Source of the DNA: Deltaproteobacteria bacterium
GTDB lineage: Bacteria; Desulfobacterota; Dissulfuribacteria; Dissulfuribacterales; JALVPX01
NCBI GenBank assembly: GCA_027061625.1
Contig: JAMOVF010000119.1
Span: 1 to 7,220, forward strand
DNA length: 7,220 nt
Direction of reading: 5' to 3'
The notes below the pieces were generated by a model, which saw only the letters and a program-made list of their open reading frames with translations, was not told the origin of the DNA and did no database searches. Positions within the stretch are counted from its first letter, which is position 1; each line of letters opens with the position of its first letter. Shown one piece after another: positions 1 through 6,582 of this stretch. A program made the translations under genes and the position numbers.

Positions 1-417
1 GCTGAACCCACAACCTTAGATGAAGAAAAGCCAGACAATGAAATTCAAGATAATGATAATGTCCAAGTCCAAGATGAAAAAGCTGAAAAAAGAGATATCA
101 AAACCATAGCTGCTGAAACTTCAAAAACCATTAAAGATAAGGTCAAGGCCCAAATACAACAAAAAATCCATACACAGGCAGAGAAAGTGGAAAAAACCCC
201 GCCTTTAACGGTTGAGGCTTCCAAGCCACAGCCTGATCAATCTATAGGGAGTCACCCCAAAAGATACACAGAATACAGAGTTCAGGAAGGCGAATATCTG
301 TATGTAATTGCCAAAAAGTTCAACATCCCTCCGGAGAAGCTGCTTGAGGCAAACCCCCAAATAAGTGATCCAAACTTTGTTTGCCCGGGTCAGATTATTT
401 ATCTGCCGGTAGATTAG
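1..417 (+). CDS. LysM-domain protein, C-terminal part (5' end outside window)
   Basis: Frame 1 is open from the first base to a TAG at 415-417, giving 138 visible residues with no start, so the gene begins upstream of the window. The first ~90 residues are low-complexity and hydrophilic, rich in Lys, Glu, Gln and Asp with some Pro, as in a flexible linker. Residues ~92-138 form one LysM domain: a YRVQEGEYLY start, then an IAKKFNIPPEKLLEANP helix region, then PGQIIYLP at the end. LysM domains of this family bind glycan strands with N-acetylglucosamine, usually peptidoglycan, so an envelope-associated role is likely (inference). The missing N-terminus should carry any signal peptide, membrane anchor or catalytic domain. 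A GTG at 187 could be read as a start, but the frame continues upstream with the same composition and no ribosome binding site stands before it. It converges on the lipoprotein gene at 421. Confidence 0.85.
   Translation, partial: AEPTTLDEEKPDNEIQDNDNVQVQDEKAEKRDIKTIAAETSKTIKDKVKAQIQQKIHTQAEKVEKTPPLTVEASKPQPDQSIGSHPKRYTEYRVQEGEYLYVIAKKFNIPPEKLLEANPQISDPNFVCPGQIIYLPVD
371..409. terminator. Possible bidirectional terminator: tandem hairpins at the convergent junction
   Basis: Two small inverted repeats sit at the end of the LysM gene. The first is CAAAC (371-375) / GTTTG (379-383). The second is CCGG (385-388) plus CAGAT (391-395), pairing with ATCTG (401-405) plus CCGG (406-409), with a GT bulge. 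A T-rich stretch follows only at ~421-430, some 12 bases after the stem, so this is not a textbook Rho-independent terminator in either direction. Position, between two converging genes 3 bases apart, is the main argument for a role in ending or colliding transcription. Confidence 0.25.
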
Positions 418-420
418 AAA

Positions 421-849
421 CTATTCTTTTGGGGCGGGTATTACACACTCATGCCTGAAAAAGAGTATATATCTGCCCTCCACTTTATGTACATCTGCGA
501 TAATACAAAGTTTCTTTCCGCTGTTTTGGACTGGGTTCATTAATTTGGGAATGCCTCCTGTTACAAAAATGCACCTGTGGCCATCAGAAAGCACCCAGTC
601 GCTTCTGGTGAGCATAACCGTTTGATTTTTCTTTACATCACAGGGGGCCCACCCCAAATACTGCCCAACAATTTTCACCCTTTTATTATCGGCCTTTCCA
701 TCAAATATATCTTTAATAGTCACTAAAGATGGAGAGGTTACAGTAGAATTTTGGGAAGCTGGGCCTGCATTGCTGCATGCAAAGACGCAGGGCAGTAAAG
801 AGATCACAATAGACAAAGAAAAGATACCAACCTGTTTTTTCCATTCCAT
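421..849 (-). CDS. Small lipoprotein with OB-fold-like C-terminal region
   Basis: This 142-residue protein starts at ATG 849. The frame stays open to an ATG at 921, but that extension lies inside the protease gene, and a strong ribosome binding site (858-865) sits 8 bases before 849. The N-terminus is a lipoprotein signal: MEWKK, a hydrophobic stretch at residues 8-24, and a VFAC lipobox with lipidated Cys25. Phe at -2 is less usual. A Ser/Thr/Asn/Pro-rich tether (26-42) follows. Residues ~43-132 carry a VTIKDIFDG lead-in, RVKIVGQYLGW, TRSDWVLSDG, CIFVTGG and a late strand ending GRYILFF, a pattern of beta-strands resembling OB-fold modules; this fold call is inference. Four cysteines (70, 93, 115, 135) lie in the mature part and could form disulfides. 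It is the last gene of the operon, one base after the protease stop (TAATATG), so it is probably translationally coupled and may act with the protease at the envelope. I do not recognise a named family. Confidence 0.8.
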   Translation of the reverse strand: MEWKKQVGIFSLSIVISLLPCVFACSNAGPASQNSTVTSPSLVTIKDIFDGKADNKRVKIVGQYLGWAPCDVKKNQTVMLTRSDWVLSDGHRCIFVTGGIPKLMNPVQNSGKKLCIIADVHKVEGRYILFFRHECVIPAPKE

Positions 850-850
850 A

Positions 851-2626
851 TTAACGGCCTCCCCTATGCTTTTTAAAGTATTGATCCCGAACTTGATGCC
901 AAAAAGATACCGTTGCTTCAAGGGGGGCCCTGGAAAACAACCTCTCTACTTCTCCGGGAATCCACCAATCTGAATAAAAATTCATGCTGAGCAAATATAT
1001 TACTACATCATCCCACTCTTCTGGATCAGGAGCGGGAAAAAGGAAATCCATGGTGTGAGGCCCCCAGGTGATTATGTTATCTAAATTGGAATCTGGAACA
1101 TAAAAACAATAGGCCAATACGCTCTCCCAGGGATCAATGTCATAAAGATTTATGACCGGGAGATATAGCCCCTTTTCCACCCTTTCACGTGCTGTATAGA
1201 CCTCAAAATTATCTCCGCTGTCCAGGGAATCTGCGGAAAAAAAGCCGTTGGGTGTCGTCTGCCCCATCCAAGGCGCATAAGCTGCATCTGGTTCAACTAT
1301 ATAGAGATCAAGGTCTGCATCGCTTTTTAAACCCTCAGGAGTGGTCCAATAGGCTGCTATAATAAAATTGCCAGGCGCAGTAACCCTGCGGTCCTCCTTG
1401 ATCTTTTCATGTAATTTTTCAACAAAGTCTGCCCAGTCAACCAGGCCTGCTGATAGACAGGCTTGCTGATACTCCAGCATGACGTTGTGGGTTACATCTT
1501 GATATCCAGGGAAAAATATGGCAATTCCGTGAGCATTTGAAACCGAGCCAGCAGAAACAATGCCTCCCTGAGCACCCGGCGGCGTATAGTGGGCCTCAAA
1601 GATATAGTCGTCATTAAACCATGCCTCTACTGAACGCGCCTTTTCCTTCACTTCCAAACCGATCGTTTCCGCCTTGCTGCACAAATCATAAAGATCTGTA
1701 CTGCCAGTCAAGCCATAAAATGTCTGCACCTCATCCTGAATCCTCTGAAACTTTTCTACTGCATCAGGTTCATCAAGGGCTCGATCAAAGGCCTGTGCCA
1801 AGGCATCAACTGCGCTTACCAAAGCTGGAACAGCAGTGGACAAAACCGCAGATTTTGTAACGCTTACCAAACCATTTTTGGCCTTTCTGTAATGGCCAAC
1901 ATATTCATCTACCACAACATGCGCCAGTTTCCTGGCATCCATTGCGGGCTGTCTTACCAAGGCATCCAAAATCTTATCATAAGGATCTCCATCTCCAGGT
2001 TCCGGGGCCTCTGAAAAGGTTATATATCTTGTGTATTCATAAATAGGGGCAGCTACCTCCAACATACCCATAAGACATGCATCAAATTCAATCAAATCAA
2101 ATCTAATACCTGCTTGTGACAGGGCCTGTTCCAATTCATCAATGGACATAAAGGTTCCGCTGGTGCGGTCTTCCAGAAGTCCCCGCAAACCAGAACGCAC
2201 AGAATCTCCATTTCCTCCCATCCAGCCCAGGCCGTGATCCCAAAGGAAGATTGCATAGCGTTCTGCCGGATAGTTTTGGCTGGCCCAGGTTATAAAGTCT
2301 GCCAGGGTGTATGGAGAGGCCATATCCAGGTTTTTGCCAAGGTCATACCAATCCAAACGGTTTTTCAGCACTTTGAACCTGTATGTGTGGCCGTTGTGTT
2401 TTATTGAACTGAATACAGGGCTGAGCTCTGCCTGCACCACTACGTTGACCTGGTCACTAGAGCCTACTTTCATCATCTCCAACACGTCGTTAACAACGGA
2501 ATCAGACAAATTGTTGTCACCAGCCATATAGATCATGATTGTCCATTTGGCAGCAGAGGCAGCACTTGCAGTAAAACACCATATTACAATAATGAGCAGG
2601 GCAATTCGTCTGATTTTTGAAAACAT
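851..2626 (-). CDS. Exported clostripain-family cysteine protease (peptidase family C11)
   Basis: A 591-residue protein of the C11 family, cysteine endopeptidases that typically cut after Arg or Lys. Residues 1-26 are a Sec signal peptide: KIRR, a hydrophobic core, and a likely cut after ASA or ASAA before KW. The mature protein opens with WTIMIYMAGDNNL (28-40), the family's first strand. The catalytic His is His131 in LWDHGLGW, and the catalytic Cys is Cys184 in EFDACLMG. Asp182, two residues before the Cys, corresponds to the position linked to basic-residue specificity in characterised members. A SEAPEPGDGDPYD stretch (205-217) is another family hallmark. Several arginines (144, 148, 154) between His and Cys are candidate self-processing sites (inference). 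Past ~residue 415 comes an extra region with SDADLDLYIVEP (434-445) and TTPNG, resembling beta-sandwich appendages of secreted proteins. The start ATG 2626 has GGAG 7 bases upstream. It follows the glycosyltransferase stop by 3 bases. Location is probably periplasmic or extracellular. Confidence 0.93.
   Translation of the reverse strand: MFSKIRRIALLIIVIWCFTASAASAAKWTIMIYMAGDNNLSDSVVNDVLEMMKVGSSDQVNVVVQAELSPVFSSIKHNGHTYRFKVLKNRLDWYDLGKNLDMASPYTLADFITWASQNYPAERYAIFLWDHGLGWMGGNGDSVRSGLRGLLEDRTSGTFMSIDELEQALSQAGIRFDLIEFDACLMGMLEVAAPIYEYTRYITFSEAPEPGDGDPYDKILDALVRQPAMDARKLAHVVVDEYVGHYRKAKNGLVSVTKSAVLSTAVPALVSAVDALAQAFDRALDEPDAVEKFQRIQDEVQTFYGLTGSTDLYDLCSKAETIGLEVKEKARSVEAWFNDDYIFEAHYTPPGAQGGIVSAGSVSNAHGIAIFFPGYQDVTHNVMLEYQQACLSAGLVDWADFVEKLHEKIKEDRRVTAPGNFIIAAYWTTPEGLKSDADLDLYIVEPDAAYAPWMGQTTPNGFFSADSLDSGDNFEVYTARERVEKGLYLPVINLYDIDPWESVLAYCFYVPDSNLDNIITWGPHTMDFLFPAPDPEEWDDVVIYLLSMNFYSDWWIPGEVERLFSRAPLEATVSFWHQVRDQYFKKHRGGR
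858..865 (-). promoter_or_regulatory. Ribosome binding site of the lipoprotein gene
   Basis: Read on the minus strand, AGGGGAGG ends 8 bases before ATG 849. It lies inside the last codons of the protease gene, whose stop TAA is at 851-853. This site decides the start at 849 over the longer frame beginning at 921. Confidence 0.8.
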
Positions 2627-2629
2627 AGG

Positions 2630-3484
2630 CTATCTCCATAAAAGCCTTAATGAAAGGAGTGACCACCTTGCAGCAGCACCTAAAAGGGCTACAAATGAAA
2701 GCAACCTACCAGGGCTTGTATCATATTTTTTGTATAAGAGCCAGGCACTCCTGTGAAAATGGTAATTGGACAGCCATTTGGCATGTTTGCTTGCCAGTCC
2801 AGCATGATGCACCACAGGCCCTGCCTGGGGCAGATAATATATTCCCCAGCCATATTGCTTGAACCTTGTGCACCAGTCACAATCCTCCCAGTAGAGAAAA
2901 AAACGCTCATCCATTAACCCAACCTCTTCAATAGCCTGGCGTCTTACGCCCATACAGGCCCCAGAAACCCAATCCACTTCTATGGGATCGGTAATATTAT
3001 GGCCAGATATGATCTCCTTTGATGTTATGGGGTTGTTGGGCAGAAGGCGAGAAAGCATGGTGGTTCTGCCAAAAAAGGCTGTGGCAAGGCTGGGAAAGGA
3101 ACGGGCCGATCCCTGGATGGAGCCATCTGTATCAAGGACGAGCGGCCCTGCTATGCCAGCAGATATTTCACGTTCAAAAAAATCATAAAAATGCCTCAGC
3201 AGTGGGCCTTTTACTTCTGTATCGGGATTCAGAAGACATATATAAGGGGCATGGGAGAGTGCCAGGGCCTGGTTTACTGCCTTGGCAAAGCCCACATTAG
3301 CAAAATTTTCCTTGAATATAACGCCTGGATAGGCTGCCTTAATGGCTGGAGGGACTCCCTCTGGACTGTTATCCACCACATATACCTGGGCTATTTCCCC
3401 GGCATTATGAGTAAAAAGAGAGCTCAAGCAGATATTCAAGGGGTCATGGGAGCAGTAATTTACAATTATTACATCAAAGTTCAT
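2630..3484 (-). CDS. Family 2 glycosyltransferase, rhamnosyltransferase-like
   Basis: A 284-residue GT-A-fold glycosyltransferase of family GT2, which transfers a sugar from a nucleotide-sugar donor to a glycan, lipid or protein acceptor. Visible motifs in order: the N-terminal strand FDVIIVNYCS (3-12), VVDNS (36-40), ENFANVGFAKAVNQAL (59-74), the metal/nucleotide-binding NPDTEV (86-91), which plays the DxD role, the acceptor-site DWVSGACMGVRR (171-182), FFLYWEDCDWC (195-205) with the usual acidic pair, and VVHHAG (224-229). This combination is typical of O-antigen or exopolysaccharide rhamnosyltransferase-like enzymes, but donor and acceptor cannot be read from sequence. Residues ~260-283 form a hydrophobic, Arg-containing C-terminal helix that may attach to the inner membrane. 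ATG 3484 overlaps the regulator gene by 11 bases and has GGGG 5 bases upstream. No other polysaccharide gene lies in the window, so it may modify a product specific to this operon (inference). Confidence 0.9.
   Translation of the reverse strand: MNFDVIIVNYCSHDPLNICLSSLFTHNAGEIAQVYVVDNSPEGVPPAIKAAYPGVIFKENFANVGFAKAVNQALALSHAPYICLLNPDTEVKGPLLRHFYDFFEREISAGIAGPLVLDTDGSIQGSARSFPSLATAFFGRTTMLSRLLPNNPITSKEIISGHNITDPIEVDWVSGACMGVRRQAIEEVGLMDERFFLYWEDCDWCTRFKQYGWGIYYLPQAGPVVHHAGLASKHAKWLSNYHFHRSAWLLYKKYDTSPGRLLSFVALLGAAARWSLLSLRLLWR
2634..2637 (-). promoter_or_regulatory. Ribosome binding site of the C11 protease gene
   Basis: GGAG on the minus strand, 7 bases before ATG 2626. It overlaps the last sense codons of the glycosyltransferase gene (stop TAG at 2630-2632), so ribosomes finishing that gene end on the protease initiation region. 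This supports translational coupling. Confidence 0.65.
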
Positions 3485-4835
3485 CTACGCCCCATTTCTG
3501 CAGCTTCAGCCTAAGGGTCTTGCGGTCTATGCCCAAAATCCTGGCTGCTTCCGTGCGGTTGCCATTTGTATCCCGTAATACTCCGATAATATGAGCCTTT
3601 TCAACTTCCTCCAAGGGAAGCTTGCCTGAATAGCTCAATTGAGGTGCCGGGCCTGCCTGCGGAACCCTGGCCAAAGGAAGATCTTCCAAGGTAATCATTT
3701 CATCTTGGGCAAAGATCGCCATGCGCTCCACTGCATTTTCAAGCTCCCTTACATTTCCAGGCCAGTCATATTCCTTTAATTGGTCTAGGACCTCTGGCGC
3801 TATTTTTAATACCTTTCTGCCGTGGGTGGCAGCAAACCTCTTCAAAAAATGTTCAACAAGCAGCGGAATATCATCCTTGCGTTCCCTCAGAGGCGGGGTT
3901 GTGAGCGCCACAACATTCAACCTGAAATAGAGGTCTTCACGGAATTCCCCTTTGGAAACGGCCTTTTGAAGGTCTTTGTTTGTTGCAGCGACTATTCGTA
4001 CATCCACCTTTGTAATTCTTTGGCTGCCTACCCTGGAGATCTCCTTTTCCTCCACAGCCTTTAAGAGCTTTGCCTGTAGCTCTAGGTTGATATTTGCTAT
4101 CTCATCAAGAAAAAGCGTGCCGCCGTCAGCCATTTCAAACTTTCCCATCTTGTGGGAAGAAGCACCTGTAAAGGCGCCTTTCACATGGCCAAAGAGCTCG
4201 CTTTCAAAGAGGGATGGAACAAGGGTGGAACAGTCCACGGAAACAAAGGGGAAATTCCTGCGCTTGCTCAACTGGTGAATCTTTCTTGCAATGAGCCCTT
4301 TGCCTGTACCGCTTTCCCCAGTGATCATCACTGTGGTATCCAGGGGAGCCACCCTTTCCACCTGCTCAAGGAGCGATGCCAAGGCGCGGCTTCTGCCTAT
4401 TACCTCAACCTCTCCTTCTTTTTTGCGGAGCTCTTCTTTGAGATAGATATTTTCTTTTGCCAGTTGCCTTGTCTTTAAAGAACGCCTTACCACCAGGCGA
4501 AGTTCATCCGGCTCAAAGGGCTTAGGCAAAAAGTCATCTGCACCAAGGCGCATGGCCTCTACGGCATTTTGAATGGTTCCATAAGCCGTAATCATGACCA
4601 CAGGCACCATTGAATCCCTCTTTCTCAATTCACGCAGCAGATCCAGGCCATTTATGTCCGGCAGCTTGAGATCAAGCAAGACAAGGTCATATTCGTACCG
4701 TTCTAAAGACTCCAATGCCTCTGCACCAGAATATGCATAAGCCACATCATAGCCCAACTTGGAAAGCACCTGATTACACCCATCCACTATGGCGTGATCA
4801 TCATCTATTATGAAAATACGTTCCTTCAATTTCAT
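3474..4835 (-). CDS. NtrC-family sigma-54-dependent response regulator
   Basis: A 453-residue transcription activator with the full NtrC layout. The receiver domain (about 5-120) has the acidic pocket Asp11-Asp13, phosphoacceptor Asp55 in LVLLDLKLPD, Thr83 and Lys105. A linker helix (122-140) leads to the AAA+ domain (about 145-375): Walker A GESGTGKG (173-180), the sigma-54-contacting GAFTGA loop (220-225) intact, Walker B GGTLFLDEI (238-246), sensor I around AATN (283-286), arginines 299 and 305 in REDLYFRLN as likely finger residues, and sensor II WPGNVREL (358-365). A Fis-type helix-turn-helix (about 425-447, NRTEAARILGIDRKTLRLKL) ends the protein. With GAFTGA intact it should activate RNA polymerase-sigma-54 by ATP hydrolysis. 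Its ATG shares one base with the kinase stop (TAATG), so the kinase is the probable partner. The ribosome binding site is weak (AGG close to the ATG), which fits translational coupling. The target promoter is not known. Confidence 0.96.
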   Translation of the reverse strand: MKLKERIFIIDDDHAIVDGCNQVLSKLGYDVAYAYSGAEALESLERYEYDLVLLDLKLPDINGLDLLRELRKRDSMVPVVMITAYGTIQNAVEAMRLGADDFLPKPFEPDELRLVVRRSLKTRQLAKENIYLKEELRKKEGEVEVIGRSRALASLLEQVERVAPLDTTVMITGESGTGKGLIARKIHQLSKRRNFPFVSVDCSTLVPSLFESELFGHVKGAFTGASSHKMGKFEMADGGTLFLDEIANINLELQAKLLKAVEEKEISRVGSQRITKVDVRIVAATNKDLQKAVSKGEFREDLYFRLNVVALTTPPLRERKDDIPLLVEHFLKRFAATHGRKVLKIAPEVLDQLKEYDWPGNVRELENAVERMAIFAQDEMITLEDLPLARVPQAGPAPQLSYSGKLPLEEVEKAHIIGVLRDTNGNRTEAARILGIDRKTLRLKLQKWGVDEL

Positions 4836-5881
4836 TAACCTGATACCAATACAGGCAGCCGCACCTCAAAGAGGGTGCCAGACCCCACTTCGCTCTCTAT
4901 AGTAATAGTTCCCCTGTGACGCTGAACAATGCCATGAGTAATTGAAAGGCCCAGGCCTGTACCCCTGCCGGGCTTTTTAGAGGTAAAAAATGGTTCAAAA
5001 ATCCTGTGCCTGATCTCCTCAGGAATACCTATTCCTGTATCACGAACGGCTAAAATAACATATTTTGACCCTGAATCATACCTGGTGGATATATATAAGT
5101 GCCCCTGGCCCTTTATGGCCTCAGCACCATTTATGATCAAGTTGAGCACTACCTGCTCCAACTGGCCTTTATCCCCCATCAAATGGGGAATATCTTTGTC
5201 AAGCTCGATATTGACCTTGATCTCCTTGAACAAGTTATGATCTTCTATAAGAGAGAACATCTCTGTAACCACCTGATTCAAATCCACAGGGGCATAAGAG
5301 CGGGAAGATGACTTGCCGAAGTTCAAGAGGCCTTTTGCAATAATCCTGCAGCGCGTGGCAAGTTTGACAATCTTTTCCACGTTGGACATGGCTGCCCGCT
5401 TATCTGACATATCCTCCTTGAGCAGATTTGCATAGAGCAATATACCGCCCAAAGGATTATTGATTTCATGGGCAATTTCGCCTGCCAAACGGCCCATTGC
5501 GCTCAAACGCTCACTTTGAAGCAGCTTGTCTTCCCAAGATCGCAGCTCTGAAATATCGCGCACAAGGCTCTGATACAACATCTCATCGCCGGAATAAAAG
5601 GGCAGAGTCATAAGCTCAAGGTCAACAGTTGATCCGTCAGCCCTTCTGCCCAGCACTTCCCTGCGCCCCAGCCTCACTTCCCAGGCAGGCCAAGGCGAAA
5701 AGAACTCTCCAATCTGCAGGCCTTCCAATTCTTCTTTACGCACATACCCCAATAGATTGGCAAAGGACTCATTGGCCAGAAGACACACATTGGAGTTATG
5801 CACTATTCCAGGCTGTTTTATTTGAGCCCAGCTTTCCTTCAGACTTTCTGGAATTTGCAGCAAAACATCTTTCATATTCAT
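4835..5881 (-). CDS. Soluble PAS-domain sensor histidine kinase
   Basis: A 348-residue cytoplasmic kinase with no membrane segment or signal peptide. Residues ~15-115 look like a PAS domain: a GIVHNSNVCLLANESFANLLGY start, a DGSTVDLELMTLPF strand and the SLVRDISELR exit typical of PAS/PAC. The HisKA dimerisation helix follows, with phosphoacceptor His138 in GEIAHEINNPLGG. The ATPase domain has the N box around Asn247-Asn251 (LNLIINGAEA), the G1 box DTGIGIP (281-287), the F box FEPFFTSK (295-302) and the G2 box GRGTGLGLS (305-313). This is the NtrB-like type that usually pairs with sigma-54 activators, matching the next gene. The signal is probably intracellular and sensed by the PAS domain; no ligand residues are recognisable. 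The start is ATG 5881, because an in-frame TAG lies at 5897-5899. A second ATG at 5875 is possible. There is no well-spaced ribosome binding site (AGGA lies 13 bases upstream). Confidence 0.94.
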   Translation of the reverse strand: MNMKDVLLQIPESLKESWAQIKQPGIVHNSNVCLLANESFANLLGYVRKEELEGLQIGEFFSPWPAWEVRLGRREVLGRRADGSTVDLELMTLPFYSGDEMLYQSLVRDISELRSWEDKLLQSERLSAMGRLAGEIAHEINNPLGGILLYANLLKEDMSDKRAAMSNVEKIVKLATRCRIIAKGLLNFGKSSSRSYAPVDLNQVVTEMFSLIEDHNLFKEIKVNIELDKDIPHLMGDKGQLEQVVLNLIINGAEAIKGQGHLYISTRYDSGSKYVILAVRDTGIGIPEEIRHRIFEPFFTSKKPGRGTGLGLSITHGIVQRHRGTITIESEVGSGTLFEVRLPVLVSG

Positions 5882-5888
5882 TTTTATT

Positions 5889-5917
5889 ATTTTATCCTAC
5901 TAAGTTCAAATTGCTAA
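5889..5917 (-). promoter_or_regulatory. Candidate sigma-70-type promoter of the kinase-led operon
   Basis: On the minus strand, TTAGCA (5912-5917) and TAAAAT (5889-5894) are spaced by 17 bases, a plausible -35/-10 pair in the only intergenic region upstream of the five-gene operon. The -10 box ends 7 bases before ATG 5881, so transcription would begin at or next to the start codon, giving a leaderless or nearly leaderless message. The match is by eye in AT-rich DNA, so other boxes are possible. Confidence 0.3.
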
Positions 5918-5936
5918 CCACTTGATTAAAGAGCAA
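5911..5936 (+). promoter_or_regulatory. Imperfect inverted repeat in the divergent intergenic region
   Basis: TTGCT (5911-5915) and AGCAA (5932-5936) are inverted, with CTT (5921-5923) / AAG (5929-5931) inside. Together they make an 8-bp stem with a 5-base bulge next to the yedF ribosome binding site. It could be an operator half-site pair or a leader hairpin that modulates yedF translation. The arms are short, so chance is possible. Confidence 0.2.
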
Positions 5937-5940
5937 GGAG
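5935..5940 (+). promoter_or_regulatory. Ribosome binding site of yedF
   Basis: AAGGAG ends 7 bases before ATG 5948. It is the best-spaced Shine-Dalgarno site in the window and fixes the yedF start. Confidence 0.85.
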
Positions 5941-5947
5941 CAAAAAT

Positions 5948-6556
5948 ATGGTTAAAAAAGACTGCAAGGGCCTTGCCTGCCCACAACCCGTGTTGACTGC
6001 AAAGGAGCTGATGGAAGCGCATCCGGATGAATCCATAGAAATAGTGGTGGATAATGAAGCTGCAAAAATAAATGTATCGCGTTTCTTTAAAAGCCAAGGA
6101 ATGAACGTTGAAGTTACCCAGGAGCCAGATGGCTCAATCCACGTAACCGGAACACCTGGAGAAAAGGACAAGACAGGATCAGAAGCCTGTGAAGTCATTG
6201 TTTCCTGTGGTGAAGGGCCGCAGAAGATCCTGGTATTTATTCCATCAGACCAAATCGGCACCGGAGACCAGGAGCTAGGCAAGGCCCTGATGGGGAACTT
6301 TCTGAAAACCTTAAAAGAATTGGGGCCTGAACTTTGGAGGCTGCTGTTTTTAAATAGCGGTGTAAAACTCACAATCAATGACTCTCCCCATGTTCAAACT
6401 CTTAAAGAACTTGAGGACAAAGGGGTCTCCATTCTAGTATGCGGAACATGCCTTGAATTTTATGGTCTTATGGATCAAAAGGCCGTGGGTGAAACCACAA
6501 ATATGTTGGACATAGTCACATCAATGCAGTTGGCCACCAAGATCATCAGGGTCTGA
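5948..6556 (+). CDS. yedF: YedF: TusA-like/DsrE-like selenium-metabolism protein
   Basis: A 202-residue two-domain protein. Residues ~1-70 are a TusA-like (SirA/YeeD) sulfur-carrier domain with the signature CPQP, so Cys11 is the expected persulfide or selenide carrier; Cys6 is also present. Residues ~82-202 are a DsrE-like domain with CGTCLEFYGL (165-174), giving Cys165 and Cys168. This fusion and the C-terminal CGTC motif match the YedF family, which genome surveys associate with selenium use; its exact reaction is not established. Two more cysteines (81, 87) lie at the domain boundary. It is cytoplasmic, with no signal or membrane segment. Ribosome binding site AAGGAG supports ATG 5948. 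It is divergent from the kinase operon, and 12 bases separate its stop from the transporter start, which suggests cotranscription. A general sulfur-relay role is the main alternative. Confidence 0.9.
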   Translation: MVKKDCKGLACPQPVLTAKELMEAHPDESIEIVVDNEAAKINVSRFFKSQGMNVEVTQEPDGSIHVTGTPGEKDKTGSEACEVIVSCGEGPQKILVFIPSDQIGTGDQELGKALMGNFLKTLKELGPELWRLLFLNSGVKLTINDSPHVQTLKELEDKGVSILVCGTCLEFYGLMDQKAVGETTNMLDIVTSMQLATKIIRV

Positions 6557-6582
6557 TATGCAGAAAAAATGAGCCCTGCATA
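6557..6582 (+). promoter_or_regulatory. Hairpin exposing the transporter start codon (alternative structure 1)
   Basis: TATGCAG (6557-6563) pairs perfectly with CTGCATA (6576-6582) around a 12-base loop holding ATG 6569. It shares bases 6566-6579 with the longer stem described separately, so both cannot form fully at once. It begins right after the yedF stop codon. Confidence 0.35.

Noticed and set aside
187..417. Separate 76-residue LysM gene starting at GTG 187.
   Set aside because: The frame is open further upstream with continuous linker composition, and no ribosome binding site precedes 187. It is the tail of a longer gene.
850..921. N-terminal extension of the lipoprotein to an ATG at 921.
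   Set aside because: It overlaps the protease coding region, lacks a ribosome binding site, and would bury the lipoprotein signal peptide behind 24 residues.
2779..2794. TGGCAT...TTGC on the plus strand, resembling a sigma-54 promoter.
   Set aside because: The GG-to-GC spacing is 11 bases instead of the required 10, and it lies antisense inside the glycosyltransferase gene with no gene downstream on that strand.
2630..5881. Assignment of the kinase-regulator-glycosyltransferase set to the PrsK/PrsR exosortase regulatory system.
   Set aside because: The kinase here is short and soluble with one PAS domain, and no exosortase or PEP-CTERM protein is visible in the window.
5926..6378. Open frame of 150 codons on the minus strand.
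   Set aside because: It lies antisense to yedF, whose CPQP motif and two-domain layout identify the plus strand as coding.
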